Assembly (NCBI RefSeq): GCF_022808325.1
Contig: NZ_JALGCL010000001.1
Coordinates: forward strand, 1,134,554 to 1,198,553
Direction: 5' to 3'
Source: Cognatiluteimonas sedimenti
GTDB taxonomy: Bacteria > Pseudomonadota > Gammaproteobacteria > Xanthomonadales > Xanthomonadaceae
DNA length: 64,000 nt
Position 1 is the first letter of the stretch. Every line of letters begins with the position of its first letter. Below, one piece after another: positions 9,941 to 19,411 of this stretch. The notes beneath the pieces are model-generated. The model did not search any database. It was not told the origin of the DNA and was given only the letters and a program-made list of their open reading frames with translations. The position numbers were made by a program, and so were the translations under genes.

Positions 9941-10873
9941 ATGACGCTTACGGTCCATACCCACCCTTCCTGCCTCGGCCACGATACCGGCCACATACAT
10001 CCCGAGCGCCCGGAGCGGCTCTCCGCGGTGACCGTGGCACTGCGCGACGCTTTCGGGCCTGCGCTGCGCTGGGCCCAGGCGCCACGCGCCGATCGCGGCG
10101 CGCTGCTGCGCGTGCACGCGGCATCGCTGCTGGACACCGTGCTGGAAACGCGGGCCACGCCGCATGCCATGCTCGACGCCGATACGGTCCTGTCGCCCGG
10201 GTCCGGCGAAGCCGCCCTGCGCGCCGCCGGGGCCGCGGTGGCCGCGGTGGAAGCCGTGCTCGAGGGTGGCGAACGGCGCGCCTTCTGCGCCGTGCGCCCG
10301 CCGGGCCACCACGCCACCGGCGACACCGCGATGGGATTCTGCCTGTTCAACAACGTCGCGGTGGCGGCGGCACAGGCGCTCGAGCGACACGGCCTGGCGC
10401 GCGTGGCAATCGTGGACTTCGATGTCCACCACGGCAACGGCACCCAGGCGATCTTCGAGCACGAACCGCGCGTGCTGTACCTGAGCTCGCACCAGTCGCC
10501 GCTGTATCCGGGCAGCGGCATGGCCGGCGAACGCGGCGCCGGCAACATCGTCAACGCGCCCCTGCACCCCGGCGCCGGAGGCGACGAATTCCGCGCAGCC
10601 TGGCGCGACCGCCTGCTGCCGGTGCTGGATGCTTTCGCGCCGCAGCTGCTGCTGGTGTCGGCGGGCTTCGATGGCCACTGGCGCGACCCGCTGGCACAAC
10701 TGCAACTGCGGGCCGGCGACTACGCGTGGCTGACCACGGAGCTGGCCACGATCGCCGAGCGCCACGCGCGGGGGCGCATCGTGTCGATGCTCGAGGGCGG
10801 CTACGACCTCGACGCGCTGCGCGAATGCAGCGTGGCCCACGTCGGAGCCCTGTTGGCGCAGCCCGGGGAGTGA
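9941..10873 (+). CDS. Histone deacetylase-like zinc amidohydrolase
   Basis: 310 residues of the arginase/deacetylase fold. VRPPGHHAT carries the His-His pair of the catalytic site, DFDVHHGNGTQAIF the zinc-binding Asp and His, and SAGFDGHWRDPL the third metal Asp. Bacterial members remove acyl groups from small amines such as acetylpolyamines or other acetylated amides. The substrate here is not determined by sequence. ATG 9941 is chosen because the family N-terminus (a short strand followed by the HPERPERL motif) begins right there. Confidence 0.92.
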   Translation: MTLTVHTHPSCLGHDTGHIHPERPERLSAVTVALRDAFGPALRWAQAPRADRGALLRVHAASLLDTVLETRATPHAMLDADTVLSPGSGEAALRAAGAAVAAVEAVLEGGERRAFCAVRPPGHHATGDTAMGFCLFNNVAVAAAQALERHGLARVAIVDFDVHHGNGTQAIFEHEPRVLYLSSHQSPLYPGSGMAGERGAGNIVNAPLHPGAGGDEFRAAWRDRLLPVLDAFAPQLLLVSAGFDGHWRDPLAQLQLRAGDYAWLTTELATIAERHARGRIVSMLEGGYDLDALRECSVAHVGALLAQPGE

Positions 10874-11104
10874 CGCCGCGCGGGCCCGCGCGGCAGGCGG
10901 TCGCGCACCCTTACAGCCAGGCGGCCGGAGCATCCGGTTGCGAAGGATGGGGTTCGTCGGGCGCCAGGCCTGCCGTGTCATTCAGATTCCCCCGGTTTCC
11001 GGATCCGATGGCGGCCGGCACCCCGCCGCCAGGCCCTTGCCTGCATTGCCGCTACACAAGGGATGCGGCAAGCTAGCGGCCGTTTCCGCCCCACGGATGT
11101 CCGC
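10874..11104. other. Intergenic region upstream of lptD
   Basis: 231 bases with no supported gene. A TACACA box at 11053-11058 could be the -10 element of the lptD operon, giving a leader of about 40 bases to the GTG. No terminator with a T-run is visible after the deacetylase-like gene. Confidence 0.4.
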
Positions 11105-13474
11105 GTGCGCAAAGCCCTCCGCTTGCTGCCATTGCCGTTCTGCATCGCCATGTCGCTGGCGGCACAGGCCGCGGAGGACCGCCCCGAGGATTGGCGGCTG
11201 TGCCCGATCCAGGATGCGGTGCCGGCCTTCGCCGACGCCCAGCAACCCGTGGGCAGCGCCGAGACCCGCACCGAACAGCCCACCGACATCGAGGGTGACC
11301 AGCTCGCCGGCACCGAGGCCCGCCCCGAGTTCGAAGGCAACGTCGCGTTGCGCCGCGGCGACCAGTTCCTGGGCACCAACAAGCTGACCTTCGACAGCGA
11401 CACCGGCCACTATCTCGCCGACGGCAGCGTGCGCTACCAGGATTCGGGCATGCGCCTGGTGGCCGACAGCGCCGAGGGCAACCAGAACACCGACACCCAC
11501 AACATCCAGGACGTCCGCTACCAGCTGGTCTCGCGACGTGGCAACGGCGGTGCCGAACACATCGAGATGCATGGGTCGCAAGGCGCGCTGTACGGGGCCA
11601 CCTACTCGACCTGCCCGCCCGACGACCGCAATTGGGAACTGCGCGCGCAGCGCATCGACATCGATACCGATGCCGGCACGGGCGTGGCGCGCAACGCGAT
11701 CCTCCGGGTAGGCAAGGTGCCGGTGCTGTACGTGCCCTGGTTCCCGTTCCCGATCGACAACCGCCGCCGCAGCGGACTGCTGTACCCCCGCATCAGCCTG
11801 TCCGGCCGCAATGGGTTCGATTACCGCCAACCGATCTACTTCAACCTGGCGCCGAACTACGACGCCACCCTGACGCCGCGGCTGATGACCCAGCGCGGTT
11901 TCCAGCTGGGCGCCCAGTTCCGCTACCTCACCGAAACCGGCCGCGGCACCCTGGATTTCGACTACCTTCCGTCCGACAAGCTCACCGAACGCGAGCGCGA
12001 CGAGGAAACCGCCGAGTTCCTCGCCAATGGTTATTCGCTCGACAACCGCCGCAGCGAGAACCGCGGGCATTTCCGCTTCACCGGCCAGCAGGACCTGTTC
12101 GGCAGCTGGGAGGCGCGCGCGAACCTCAACTGGATCAGCGATCCGCGCTACCTCGAGGATTTCAGCAACAACATCGACGGCTTGTCGCCGTACTCCGTGC
12201 GCAGCGACATCGGCGTCTATGGCCACGGCCTGTACTGGGATGCCGGCGTGATGGCGAGCCACCAGCAGCTGGCCGACTACACCCTGCGCGAACGCGCGCT
12301 GCCGCACGACCGCCTGCCGCGCGCCTACGTCCGTTGGGAACAGCCCTTCGGGCGCTGGCTGACGGCCGGGCTCGACGCCGAAGCGGTGCGCTTCTACCAC
12401 CCCGACAAGGCCAGCGGCAGCCGCATGGACTTCAAGCCCTTCATCAGCATGCCGCTGGCGGGTGCGAGCTGGTTCATGACGCCGAAGCTGGCCTGGCGCT
12501 ACACCGGCTACCGGCTCGACGATGAATTGACCGCGCGCCTGGGCGACGACGCGCCAGACCGCAGCCTGCCGATCGCATCGCTGGACGCGGGCCTGTTCTT
12601 CGATCGCGAGGCCAGCATCGGCGGCGAGAGCTACCTGCACACGCTGGAACCGCGCCTGTTCTACCTGCGCGTGCCCTATCGCGACCAGTCCGGCCTGCCG
12701 CTGTTCGACACCCGGCCGATGACCTTCAGCTGGGGCCAGCTGTTCCGCGACAACCGCTACACCGGCGCCGACCGACAGACCGATGCCAACCAGCTCACGC
12801 TGGCGGTGTCCACGCGCCTGCTGCGCCAGTCCGACGGTCGCGAGAAGCTGTCCGCCAGCCTCGGACAGATCCGCTACTTCGACGAGTCGCGCGTCACCGT
12901 ACCCGGTGAAGTGGCGGTGGAACGCGGAAAATCGGCCTGGGTCGCCGACACCAGCTATGCCATCAACGACCGCTGGAGCATCGGCGCGTCCTACCAATGG
13001 GACCCGAAGTTCCGCCGCAAGGACCTGGCCAGCGTCCGTACCCGCTACCTGATCGGCGACGACGGCATCGTCAACCTGGGCTACCGCTATCGCCGCAACC
13101 TGCTGGAGCAGGTGGACTTCAACTTCCTCTACCCGCTGACCCCGGCCTGGAGCATGGTCGGCCGCTACTACTATTCGTTGCGCGACCGGCAACTGCTGGA
13201 AGGCATCGCCGGCCTGCAGTGGGACAGCTGCTGCATGGCGGTGCGCCTGGTCGGTCGCCGCTACCTGCGCAACCGCGAGGGCGAGCTCAACAATTCGATC
13301 CAGCTGGAGATCGAGCTCAAGGGCCTGGGCTCGGCCGGGCCGGACACGGAGGGCCGTTTGCGCCGTGCTATTCTCGGCTACTACCGCGAGGACCTCTACC
13401 TCGTACCGCCGTCGCAGGCCAGCGGCAACGACGACGACGACCAAGACGACACTTCCCCCGACCTGATGCCATGA
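11105..13474 (+). CDS. lptD: LPS-assembly outer-membrane protein LptD
   Basis: 789 residues. Inserts lipopolysaccharide into the outer leaflet of the outer membrane together with LptE. After a signal peptide (RKALRLLPLPFCIAMSLAAQ) comes the periplasmic OstA/jellyroll part (PTDIEGDQLAG, FEGNVALRRGDQFLG), then the beta-barrel with many aromatic strand ends, and WDSCCMAVR near the C-terminus carrying the conserved Cys pair. The GTG start at 11105 is chosen because it begins the signal peptide; an ATG 42 bases upstream lies close to the predicted transcription start. The stop overlaps the surA ATG (ATGA). Confidence 0.96.
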   Translation: MRKALRLLPLPFCIAMSLAAQAAEDRPEDWRLCPIQDAVPAFADAQQPVGSAETRTEQPTDIEGDQLAGTEARPEFEGNVALRRGDQFLGTNKLTFDSDTGHYLADGSVRYQDSGMRLVADSAEGNQNTDTHNIQDVRYQLVSRRGNGGAEHIEMHGSQGALYGATYSTCPPDDRNWELRAQRIDIDTDAGTGVARNAILRVGKVPVLYVPWFPFPIDNRRRSGLLYPRISLSGRNGFDYRQPIYFNLAPNYDATLTPRLMTQRGFQLGAQFRYLTETGRGTLDFDYLPSDKLTERERDEETAEFLANGYSLDNRRSENRGHFRFTGQQDLFGSWEARANLNWISDPRYLEDFSNNIDGLSPYSVRSDIGVYGHGLYWDAGVMASHQQLADYTLRERALPHDRLPRAYVRWEQPFGRWLTAGLDAEAVRFYHPDKASGSRMDFKPFISMPLAGASWFMTPKLAWRYTGYRLDDELTARLGDDAPDRSLPIASLDAGLFFDREASIGGESYLHTLEPRLFYLRVPYRDQSGLPLFDTRPMTFSWGQLFRDNRYTGADRQTDANQLTLAVSTRLLRQSDGREKLSASLGQIRYFDESRVTVPGEVAVERGKSAWVADTSYAINDRWSIGASYQWDPKFRRKDLASVRTRYLIGDDGIVNLGYRYRRNLLEQVDFNFLYPLTPAWSMVGRYYYSLRDRQLLEGIAGLQWDSCCMAVRLVGRRYLRNREGELNNSIQLEIELKGLGSAGPDTEGRLRRAILGYYREDLYLVPPSQASGNDDDDQDDTSPDLMP

Positions 13475-14835
13475 ACAGACTGTTCGCCTGCCTCCTTGCC
13501 GTCGCCGCGGTTTTCTCCACCGCGCAGGCGACCGCCCAGCAACTGCAGCCGGTCGACCGCATCGTGGCCGTGGTCGACGAGGACGTGATCCTGCGCAGCG
13601 AACTCGACCGCGCGCTGCAGAACGTGCTCTCGCAGTACGCCACCCGGCAGGACCAGTTGCCGCCGCGCGACGTGCTCGAGAAGCAGGTGCTGGAACGCCT
13701 GATCCTGGTGAGGCTGCAGGTGGCGCGCGCCGCGGCGTCCGGCATCACCGTCAGCGACCAGGAGGTCGATGGCGCCATCGCCAATGTCGCCCGCCAGAAC
13801 AACGTCGCCCCCGACCAGCTCGGCGAACAGCTCGCCCGGGACGGCATGACCATCGCCGACCTGCGCAGCTCGATCCGCGACGAGATCGCCATCCAGCGCC
13901 TGCGCCAGAGCTTCGCCCAGAGCCGCATCAGCGTCAGCGAAGGCGAGGTGGACGCCGCGCTTGCCGGCATGGCCAGCGGCAACCAGTACCACCTCGCCCA
14001 CATCCTGGTCGGCCTGCCCGAAGGCGCCACCCCGGACCAGATCGCCGCCGCGCAGAAGAAGATCGACGGCATCAAGGGCCAGATCGACCGCGGGGAGATC
14101 GATTTCGCAGCCGCGGCGGTGCGCTACTCCGACAGCCCCAATGCGCTGGAAGGCGGCGACCTGGGCTGGCGCAGCCTGGGCGAAATCCCGCCCACCTTCG
14201 CGCAGGCCATCACCACCATGCAGGCCGGCCAGGTGATCGGCCCGGTGCGCGGTCCCAGCGGCTTCCAGCTGCTGCAACTGGTCGGCACCCGCGACGCCAG
14301 CGCCGCGGGCGCCGGCACCGTGACCCAGCTGCAGGCGCGCCACATCCTGGTCCGCACCGGTGAAGGCGGCGTCGCCGACGACGCGGCCGCGCAGGCGAAA
14401 CTCGAAACCTTGCGCGCGCGCATTGCCGGTGGCGCCGATTTCGCCGCCCTGGCCAAGGAAAATTCAGCCGACACCGCGACCGCCGGCAAGGGTGGCGAGC
14501 TCGGCTGGTTCGCGCAGGATGCCTACGGCGCCGATTTCGGCGCCCAGGTCGCCGCGTTGCAGGACGGTCAGGTGTCGGCCCCGTTCAAGACCGAAGCCGG
14601 CTGGCACATCGTGCAGCGCGAAGGCGCGCGCCAGGTCGCTGCCGCCGACGAGAACCGCCGCCAGCAGGTGCGCGAAGGCATCGGCCAGCGCAAGCTCGAG
14701 GAAGAGTGGGACCGCTACCTGCGCGAGTTGCGTGGCGAGTCCTACGTGGAGATCCGGCTGGCGGGCGACACCGCCGCCCCGGCGACCGAAACCGCGCCGC
14801 CCGCGACCGCCCCGGCACCCGCCGACGGCGGCTGA
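13471..14835 (+). CDS. surA: Periplasmic chaperone and peptidyl-prolyl isomerase SurA
   Basis: 454 residues. Delivers and folds outer-membrane proteins, including LptD. A signal peptide covers roughly residues 1-24 (cleavage around ATAQQ), a SurA N-terminal helical domain follows (VDRIVAVVDEDVILRSELDR), and then two parvulin domains start near residue 171 (YHLAHILVG) and residue 289 (QARHILVRT). The C-terminal helix is followed by an Ala/Pro/Thr-rich tail. Translation is coupled to lptD by a four-base overlap. The gene order lptD-surA-pdxA-rsmA-apaG-apaH is the classic one. Confidence 0.96.
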   Translation: MNRLFACLLAVAAVFSTAQATAQQLQPVDRIVAVVDEDVILRSELDRALQNVLSQYATRQDQLPPRDVLEKQVLERLILVRLQVARAAASGITVSDQEVDGAIANVARQNNVAPDQLGEQLARDGMTIADLRSSIRDEIAIQRLRQSFAQSRISVSEGEVDAALAGMASGNQYHLAHILVGLPEGATPDQIAAAQKKIDGIKGQIDRGEIDFAAAAVRYSDSPNALEGGDLGWRSLGEIPPTFAQAITTMQAGQVIGPVRGPSGFQLLQLVGTRDASAAGAGTVTQLQARHILVRTGEGGVADDAAAQAKLETLRARIAGGADFAALAKENSADTATAGKGGELGWFAQDAYGADFGAQVAALQDGQVSAPFKTEAGWHIVQREGARQVAAADENRRQQVREGIGQRKLEEEWDRYLRELRGESYVEIRLAGDTAAPATETAPPATAPAPADGG

Positions 14836-14836
14836 G

Positions 14837-15811
14837 ATGACCCGCCCGCGGCTGGCGCTGGTCCCGGGCGAGCCGGCCGGCGTCGGCCCCGAGTTGTGCG
14901 TTCGCGCCGCACAGCGCCCATGGGACTGCGACCTGGTCGCGTACGGCGACCGCGACAGCCTGCAACGCGCCGCCGCCGCGCTTCGCCTGCCGCTGGCATT
15001 GGCCGCGGCCGAGGCGCTTGCGTCCCCCGGCGTCTTGCCGCTGGTCGAGGTGCCGCATCCTGTCGCCGCCGCGTTCGGCAAGCCGGAACCGGCCAACGCC
15101 GCCAGCGTGGTTGCTGCGCTGGAACGCGCCGCGGCGGCCTGCCTGCGCGGCGAACTCGACGGCCTGGTTACCGGCCCGGTCCACAAGGCCACGATCAACG
15201 AGGGCGGCATCGCCTATACCGGCACCACCGGACTGCTCGCCGCACAGGCCGGGTGCGACGTGGTGATGATGCTGGCCAACGACATCGTCCGCGTCGCGCT
15301 AGCCACCACCCACCTGCCCTTGCGCGCGGTCGCCGATGCCATCACGGTCGCCGGCCTGCAGCGCACGCAGCGCATCCTGCATGCCGCGCTGCGCAATGAC
15401 TTCGGCATCGACGCGCCACGAATCGCGGTACTGGGGTTGAACCCGCACGCCGGCGAAGACGGCCACCTCGGACGCGAGGAACTCGATGTGGTCGGACCCG
15501 CCATCGCCGCGCTGCGCGCGGAGGGCATGCAACTGCTCGGCCCGTTGCCGGCCGACACCGCCTTCCTGCCCTCGAAACTCCGCGAGGTCGACGCGGTACT
15601 GGCGATGTACCACGACCAGGGCCTGCCAGTGCTCAAGTACAGCGGCTTCGAGCGCGCGGTGAACCTGACCCTGGGCCTGCCCTACCCGCGCGTGGCGGTC
15701 GACCATGGCACCGCGCTCGACCTCGCCGGCAGCGGCCGTGCCGATCCATCGAGCCTGTTCGCCGCGATCGATGCGTGCACGGGCCTGGCGCGCAACCGGC
15801 GCCCGGCATGA
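14837..15811 (+). CDS. pdxA: 4-hydroxythreonine-4-phosphate dehydrogenase
   Basis: 324 residues. Oxidises 4-phosphohydroxy-L-threonine in pyridoxal phosphate synthesis. It has the PdxA opening LVPGEPAGVGPEL, TGPVHKATINEGG, LGLNPHAGEDGHLG with metal-binding His, AMYHDQGLPVLKY and the VDHGTALDLAG block. The start follows the surA stop by one base and the stop overlaps the rsmA ATG, so it lies in the middle of a tightly coupled operon. Confidence 0.96.
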   Translation: MTRPRLALVPGEPAGVGPELCVRAAQRPWDCDLVAYGDRDSLQRAAAALRLPLALAAAEALASPGVLPLVEVPHPVAAAFGKPEPANAASVVAALERAAAACLRGELDGLVTGPVHKATINEGGIAYTGTTGLLAAQAGCDVVMMLANDIVRVALATTHLPLRAVADAITVAGLQRTQRILHAALRNDFGIDAPRIAVLGLNPHAGEDGHLGREELDVVGPAIAALRAEGMQLLGPLPADTAFLPSKLREVDAVLAMYHDQGLPVLKYSGFERAVNLTLGLPYPRVAVDHGTALDLAGSGRADPSSLFAAIDACTGLARNRRPA

Positions 15812-16641
15812 GTCCGCGCCACGCCCCGGGTCGCCACCGCACGGCGCAGGATGCCGAGGGATTCCGCCGCGACGCCAAGAAGCATCTTGGCCAGAACTTC
15901 CTGCAGGACCCCGGGGTGATCGCGAAGATCGTGCTGGCGATCGACCCGCAACCCGGTGACCGCATCGTCGAGATCGGCCCGGGCCAGGGCGCGCTGACCC
16001 TGCCGCTGCTCGACCGCCATGGCGCCCTGGCCGCGATCGAGTTCGACCGCGACCTGCTGGTCCCGCTCGCCGCGGCGGCGCGATCGCATGGGACGCTGAC
16101 CCTGCTCAACGCCAACGTGCTCGACGTCGATTTCAGCGCGCTGGGCGGCGACGCGCAGATCCGGCTGGTGGGCAACCTGCCCTACAACCTGTCGTCGCCG
16201 ATCCTGTTCCATGCCCTCGACCACGCGGCCGCGATCCGCGACATGCATTTCATGCTGCAGAAGGAAGTGGTCGAACGCATGGCCGCGGCCCCGGGCAGCA
16301 AGGTCTACGGGCGCCTAAGCGTGATGTTGCAGGCGTATTGCGCGGTCACGCCCTTGTTCAACGTGCCGCCGGGGGCGTTCCGCCCCGCGCCAAAGGTCGA
16401 TTCGGCGGTGGTGCGGTTGGTGCCGCGGGTGGCGGCGGACATCGGCATCGACGATCCGGCGGGTTTCGCGCAGGTGGTGCGCGCGGCCTTTGGCCAGCGC
16501 CGCAAGACCCTCCGCAACGCCCTCTCCGGGGTCGCCGACGGCGCCATGCTGGAAGCCGCCGGACTGCGCGCGGATGCGCGCGCCGAACAGTTGTCGGTCG
16601 CCGATTTCATCCGCCTGGCCAACCTGCGCACGCCAGCCTAG
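15808..16641 (+). CDS. rsmA: 16S rRNA dimethyladenosine transferase RsmA (KsgA)
   Basis: 277 residues. Dimethylates A1518 and A1519 of 16S rRNA late in small-subunit assembly. Signatures are [19 protein letters not shown], motif [15 protein letters not shown], and the catalytic [12 protein letters not shown]. The chosen ATG 15808 overlaps the pdxA stop. It leaves an unusually long basic N-terminal tail of about 24 residues before the conserved start. Confidence 0.96.
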   Translation: MSPRHAPGRHRTAQDAEGFRRDAKKHLGQNFLQDPGVIAKIVLAIDPQPGDRIVEIGPGQGALTLPLLDRHGALAAIEFDRDLLVPLAAAARSHGTLTLLNANVLDVDFSALGGDAQIRLVGNLPYNLSSPILFHALDHAAAIRDMHFMLQKEVVERMAAAPGSKVYGRLSVMLQAYCAVTPLFNVPPGAFRPAPKVDSAVVRLVPRVAADIGIDDPAGFAQVVRAAFGQRRKTLRNALSGVADGAMLEAAGLRADARAEQLSVADFIRLANLRTPA

Positions 16642-16664
16642 CCCGCGCGTTCACGCATCGCGCT

Positions 16665-16670
16665 TACACT
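16665..16670 (+). promoter_or_regulatory. Candidate -10 box directly in front of apaG
   Basis: TACACT ends 6 bases before the apaG ATG, so a start of transcription at the usual 7-base distance would coincide with the A of the start codon. No ribosome-binding site fits in between. No convincing -35 box is seen. Confidence 0.4.
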
Positions 16671-16676
16671 GTGGCC

Positions 16677-17075
16677 ATGAACGACCGCACCCACGACAGC
16701 GGCGGCGATTACGCCCTCGACATCGACGTCGCCGCCCGCTACCTCGACGAGCAGTCCGAACCCGAGCAGGACCGCTATGTCTTCGCCTACACCATCCACA
16801 TCCGCAACAAGGGCAAGGTGCCCGCGCGCCTGCTCGCACGCCACTGGGTGATCACCGACGCCAACGGCAAGGTCGAGGAAGTGGAGGGCGAAGGCGTGGT
16901 CGGCGAGCAGCCCTGGCTGCGCCCGGGCGACGATTTCACCTACACCTCCGGCGCGGTCCTGGAAACCCACCTGGGCACCATGCACGGCAGCTACGCGATG
17001 CTGGCCGACGACGGCACCCGATTCGAGGCGCCAATCCCGGCCTTCACCCTCGCCGTGCCGCGCACGCTGCACTGA
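16677..17075 (+). CDS. apaG: ApaG domain protein
   Basis: 132 residues, a single fibronectin-like beta-sandwich. [47 protein letters not shown] and a C-terminal VPRTLH are typical. ApaG is linked genetically to diadenosine tetraphosphate metabolism and metal (Co2+) tolerance, but its biochemical role is not firmly established. It lies between rsmA and apaH, as in most gammaproteobacteria, with its own candidate promoter in the 35-base gap after rsmA. Confidence 0.95.
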   Translation: MNDRTHDSGGDYALDIDVAARYLDEQSEPEQDRYVFAYTIHIRNKGKVPARLLARHWVITDANGKVEEVEGEGVVGEQPWLRPGDDFTYTSGAVLETHLGTMHGSYAMLADDGTRFEAPIPAFTLAVPRTLH

Positions 17076-17115
17076 GCCGTGCCGGCGACGAACCCCTGGC
17101 CATGAGCATGCGGGC

Positions 17116-17988
17116 ATGAGTACCTGGGCTATCGGCGATTTGCAGGGCTGCTACGCGCCGACCCAGCGGCTGCTCGAGCGCATCCGTTTCGACCCGGCCG
17201 TCGATCGACTGTGGTTCTGCGGGGACCTGGTCAACCGCGGCGGCGAATCGCTCGAAACCCTGCGGTTGGTGCATTCGCTGCGCGCCAGCTGCGTGACCGT
17301 GCTCGGCAACCACGACCTGTCGCTGCTGGCGATCGGCGAACGCCGCAGCGACGAGCAGCGCAGGGTGAACCCCGACCTGCAGCGCGTGCTGTTCGCGCCC
17401 GACGCGCCGGAACTGCTGGCCTGGCTGCGCAAGCAGCCGCTGCTGCACGCCGACCGCGCCCTGGGCTGGATGATGGTGCATGCCGGCCTCGCCCCGAAGT
17501 GGACTACCTCGCTGGCCGAGAAGCACGCGCGCGAAGTCGAACGCACGCTGTGCGGTGATGGCTACCGCAAGCTGCTGAAGAACATGTATGGCGACCGCCC
17601 GGCGTGGTCGCCGCGGCTGGCCGGCATCGACCGCGAGCGCGCAATCATCAACGTGTTCACGCGGCTGCGCTATTGCACGCCGCGCGGGCGCATCGCCTTC
17701 GACGAGAAGGGACCGCCGGGCACGCAGCAGCCCGGCCTCTATCCGTGGTACGCGGTCCCCGGCCGGGCCGAGCGCGACTTGCGGGTCGTCTGCGGGCACT
17801 GGTCGACGCTGGGCCTGTTCATCGGCCATGGCGTGCACGCGATCGACACCGGTGCGGTCTGGGGTGGCAAGTTGACCGCGCTGCAACTGGACAGCGAGGA
17901 ACTGCGCATCGTGCAGGTGCCGGGGCGCGACGTGCCGGCATCGCCGCCGCGGCCGCGGCCGACCACGCCGGCTGTCCGCAGCCACTGA
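17116..17988 (+). CDS. apaH: Symmetrical diadenosine tetraphosphatase
   Basis: 290 residues. Hydrolyses Ap4A to two ADP, and can also remove Np4 caps from RNA. The calcineurin-like metallophosphatase motifs are in order: GDLQGC at 7-12, GDLVNRG near 36-42, GNHD near 64-67, and VHAGLAP further on. Two further ATGs lie within 15 bases upstream, but the protein MSTWAIGDLQGC begins the conserved strand at once, so 17116 is chosen. It ends 11 bases before the convergent folA stop. Confidence 0.96.
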   Translation: MSTWAIGDLQGCYAPTQRLLERIRFDPAVDRLWFCGDLVNRGGESLETLRLVHSLRASCVTVLGNHDLSLLAIGERRSDEQRRVNPDLQRVLFAPDAPELLAWLRKQPLLHADRALGWMMVHAGLAPKWTTSLAEKHAREVERTLCGDGYRKLLKNMYGDRPAWSPRLAGIDRERAIINVFTRLRYCTPRGRIAFDEKGPPGTQQPGLYPWYAVPGRAERDLRVVCGHWSTLGLFIGHGVHAIDTGAVWGGKLTALQLDSEELRIVQVPGRDVPASPPRPRPTTPAVRSH

Positions 17989-17999
17989 AGCGGGATGCG

Positions 18000-18497
18000 T
18001 CAGGCCCGCTGGTAATCCACGAACTCGAACGCGAACGCGTTGCGTGCGTCGGCCGCATGGGCCTCGCGCGCGGTCTCGCGCCACTCGCCCGGTTCGAAAC
18101 ACGGGAAGAACGCATCCGCGCCCGTGACCACGGTGTCGACCCAGGTCAGGTGCATGCGCGACGCCAGCGGCAGGGCCAGTGCGAACACCTCGCCGCCGCC
18201 GATCACGCAGAGTTCCGCCGCCTGTTCCAGCCCGGCGACGACTCGTGCTTCCTCGATCGTTGCCACCGGCTGCATGCCCTCGAACGGCACGCGTCCGGTT
18301 CGCGTGAGCACGAGGTTCAAGCGCCCGGGCAGCGCGCGCCCCAGCGATTCGGCGGTCCTGCGGCCCATCAGCAAGGGCTTGCCCAGGGTCAGCGCCTTGA
18401 AGCGCCTGAGGTCGTCGGACAGGTGCCACGGCAACGCGTTGCCCTTGCCGATGGCGAAGTTCCGGTCGAGCGCGGCGATCAGCGAGACTTCGGTCAT
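18000..18497 (-). CDS. folA: Dihydrofolate reductase
   Basis: 165 residues. Reduces dihydrofolate produced by ThyA. MTEVSLIAALDRNFAIGKGN, LPWHLSDDLRRFK, LMGRRTAESLG and CVIGGGEVFALAL are the standard folate and NADPH contacts. ATG 18497 begins the conserved first strand; the open frame further upstream reads through a dRS3-like repeat and is not coding. It is the third gene of lgt-thyA-folA, separated from thyA by 100 bases that hold the repeat. Confidence 0.96.
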   Translation of the reverse strand: MTEVSLIAALDRNFAIGKGNALPWHLSDDLRRFKALTLGKPLLMGRRTAESLGRALPGRLNLVLTRTGRVPFEGMQPVATIEEARVVAGLEQAAELCVIGGGEVFALALPLASRMHLTWVDTVVTGADAFFPCFEPGEWRETAREAHAADARNAFAFEFVDYQRA

Positions 18498-18505
18498 TGT
18501 TCTTC

Positions 18506-18535
18506 CGTCATTCCCGCGAAGGCGGGAATCCAGCG
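18506..18535. repeat. dRS3-like inverted repeat between thyA and folA
   Basis: ATTCCC (18510-18515), eight bases, GGGAAT (18524-18529), set in the wider context CGTCATTCCC...GGGAATCCAGCG. This is the ATTCCC-N8-GGGAAT pattern of neisserial dRS3 elements. Very similar repeats are scattered through many beta- and gammaproteobacterial genomes. Here it separates thyA from folA and may fold in the mRNA. I noticed only this one copy in the window. Confidence 0.7.
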
Positions 18536-18597
18536 TTTTCCCGTCCTTCGGGGGCATGGCGCGCAGGTACGGCAGCCCGTGCGCAGGCATGCGGCGC

Positions 18598-19392
18598 CTA
18601 GACCGCCACCGGCGCCTTGATCGCCGGCAAGGGGTCGTAGCCTTCGATCGAGATGTCGTCGTAATTGAAGCCGAAGATGTCGCTCACGCCCGGATTCAGC
18701 CTCAGCGTCGGCAGCGCGCGCGGCGTGCGCGCCAGCTGTTCGCGCGCCTGTTCCACGTGGTTCGAGTACAGGTGCGCATCGCCCAGCGTGTGCACGAAGT
18801 CGCCGACCCCCAACCCGCAGGCCTGCGCCACCATGTGCGTGAGCAAGGCGTAGCTGGCGATGTTGAACGGCACGCCCAGGAAAATGTCACCGCTGCGCTG
18901 GTACAGCTGGCAACTCAGCTTGCCATTGGCGACATAGAACTGGAACAGCGCGTGGCACGGCATCAACGCCATCTTCGGCAGGTCGGCGACATTCCAGGCG
19001 CTGACGATCAGCCGGCGCGAATCCGGGTTGCGCCTGATCTCGTCGACCACCCAGCGGACCTGGTCGATCTCGCTGCCGTCGCTGCCGGCCCAGCGGCGCC
19101 ACTGCTTGCCGTAGACGGGGCCGAGTTCGCCATCGGCGGCGGCCCACTCGTCCCAGATTGAGACCTTGTTGTCCTTGAGGTAGGCGATGTTGGTTTCGCC
19201 TTTCAGGAACCACAGCAGCTCGTGCACGATCGAGCGCAGGTGCAGCTTCTTGGTGGTGACCAGCGGAAAGCCTTCGCCAAGGTCGAATCGCAACTGCCAG
19301 CCGAACACCGAGCGCGTGCCGGTGCCGGTGCGGTCTTCCTTCTGCGTGCCGTGCTCGAGCACGTGCCGCAGCAGGTCGAGATATTGCTTCAT
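18598..19392 (-). CDS. thyA: Thymidylate synthase
   Basis: 264 residues, exactly the usual length for the bacterial enzyme. Methylates dUMP to dTMP using methylene-tetrahydrofolate. The active-site Cys146 lies in [24 protein letters not shown] binds phosphate, and the C-terminus ends in the conserved APVAV form. The gene lies 19 bases after lgt and upstream of folA, which regenerates its folate product. Confidence 0.97.
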   Translation of the reverse strand: MKQYLDLLRHVLEHGTQKEDRTGTGTRSVFGWQLRFDLGEGFPLVTTKKLHLRSIVHELLWFLKGETNIAYLKDNKVSIWDEWAAADGELGPVYGKQWRRWAGSDGSEIDQVRWVVDEIRRNPDSRRLIVSAWNVADLPKMALMPCHALFQFYVANGKLSCQLYQRSGDIFLGVPFNIASYALLTHMVAQACGLGVGDFVHTLGDAHLYSNHVEQAREQLARTPRALPTLRLNPGVSDIFGFNYDDISIEGYDPLPAIKAPVAV

Positions 19393-19411
19393 CGTGCCCT
19401 GCTCCTCGCCA

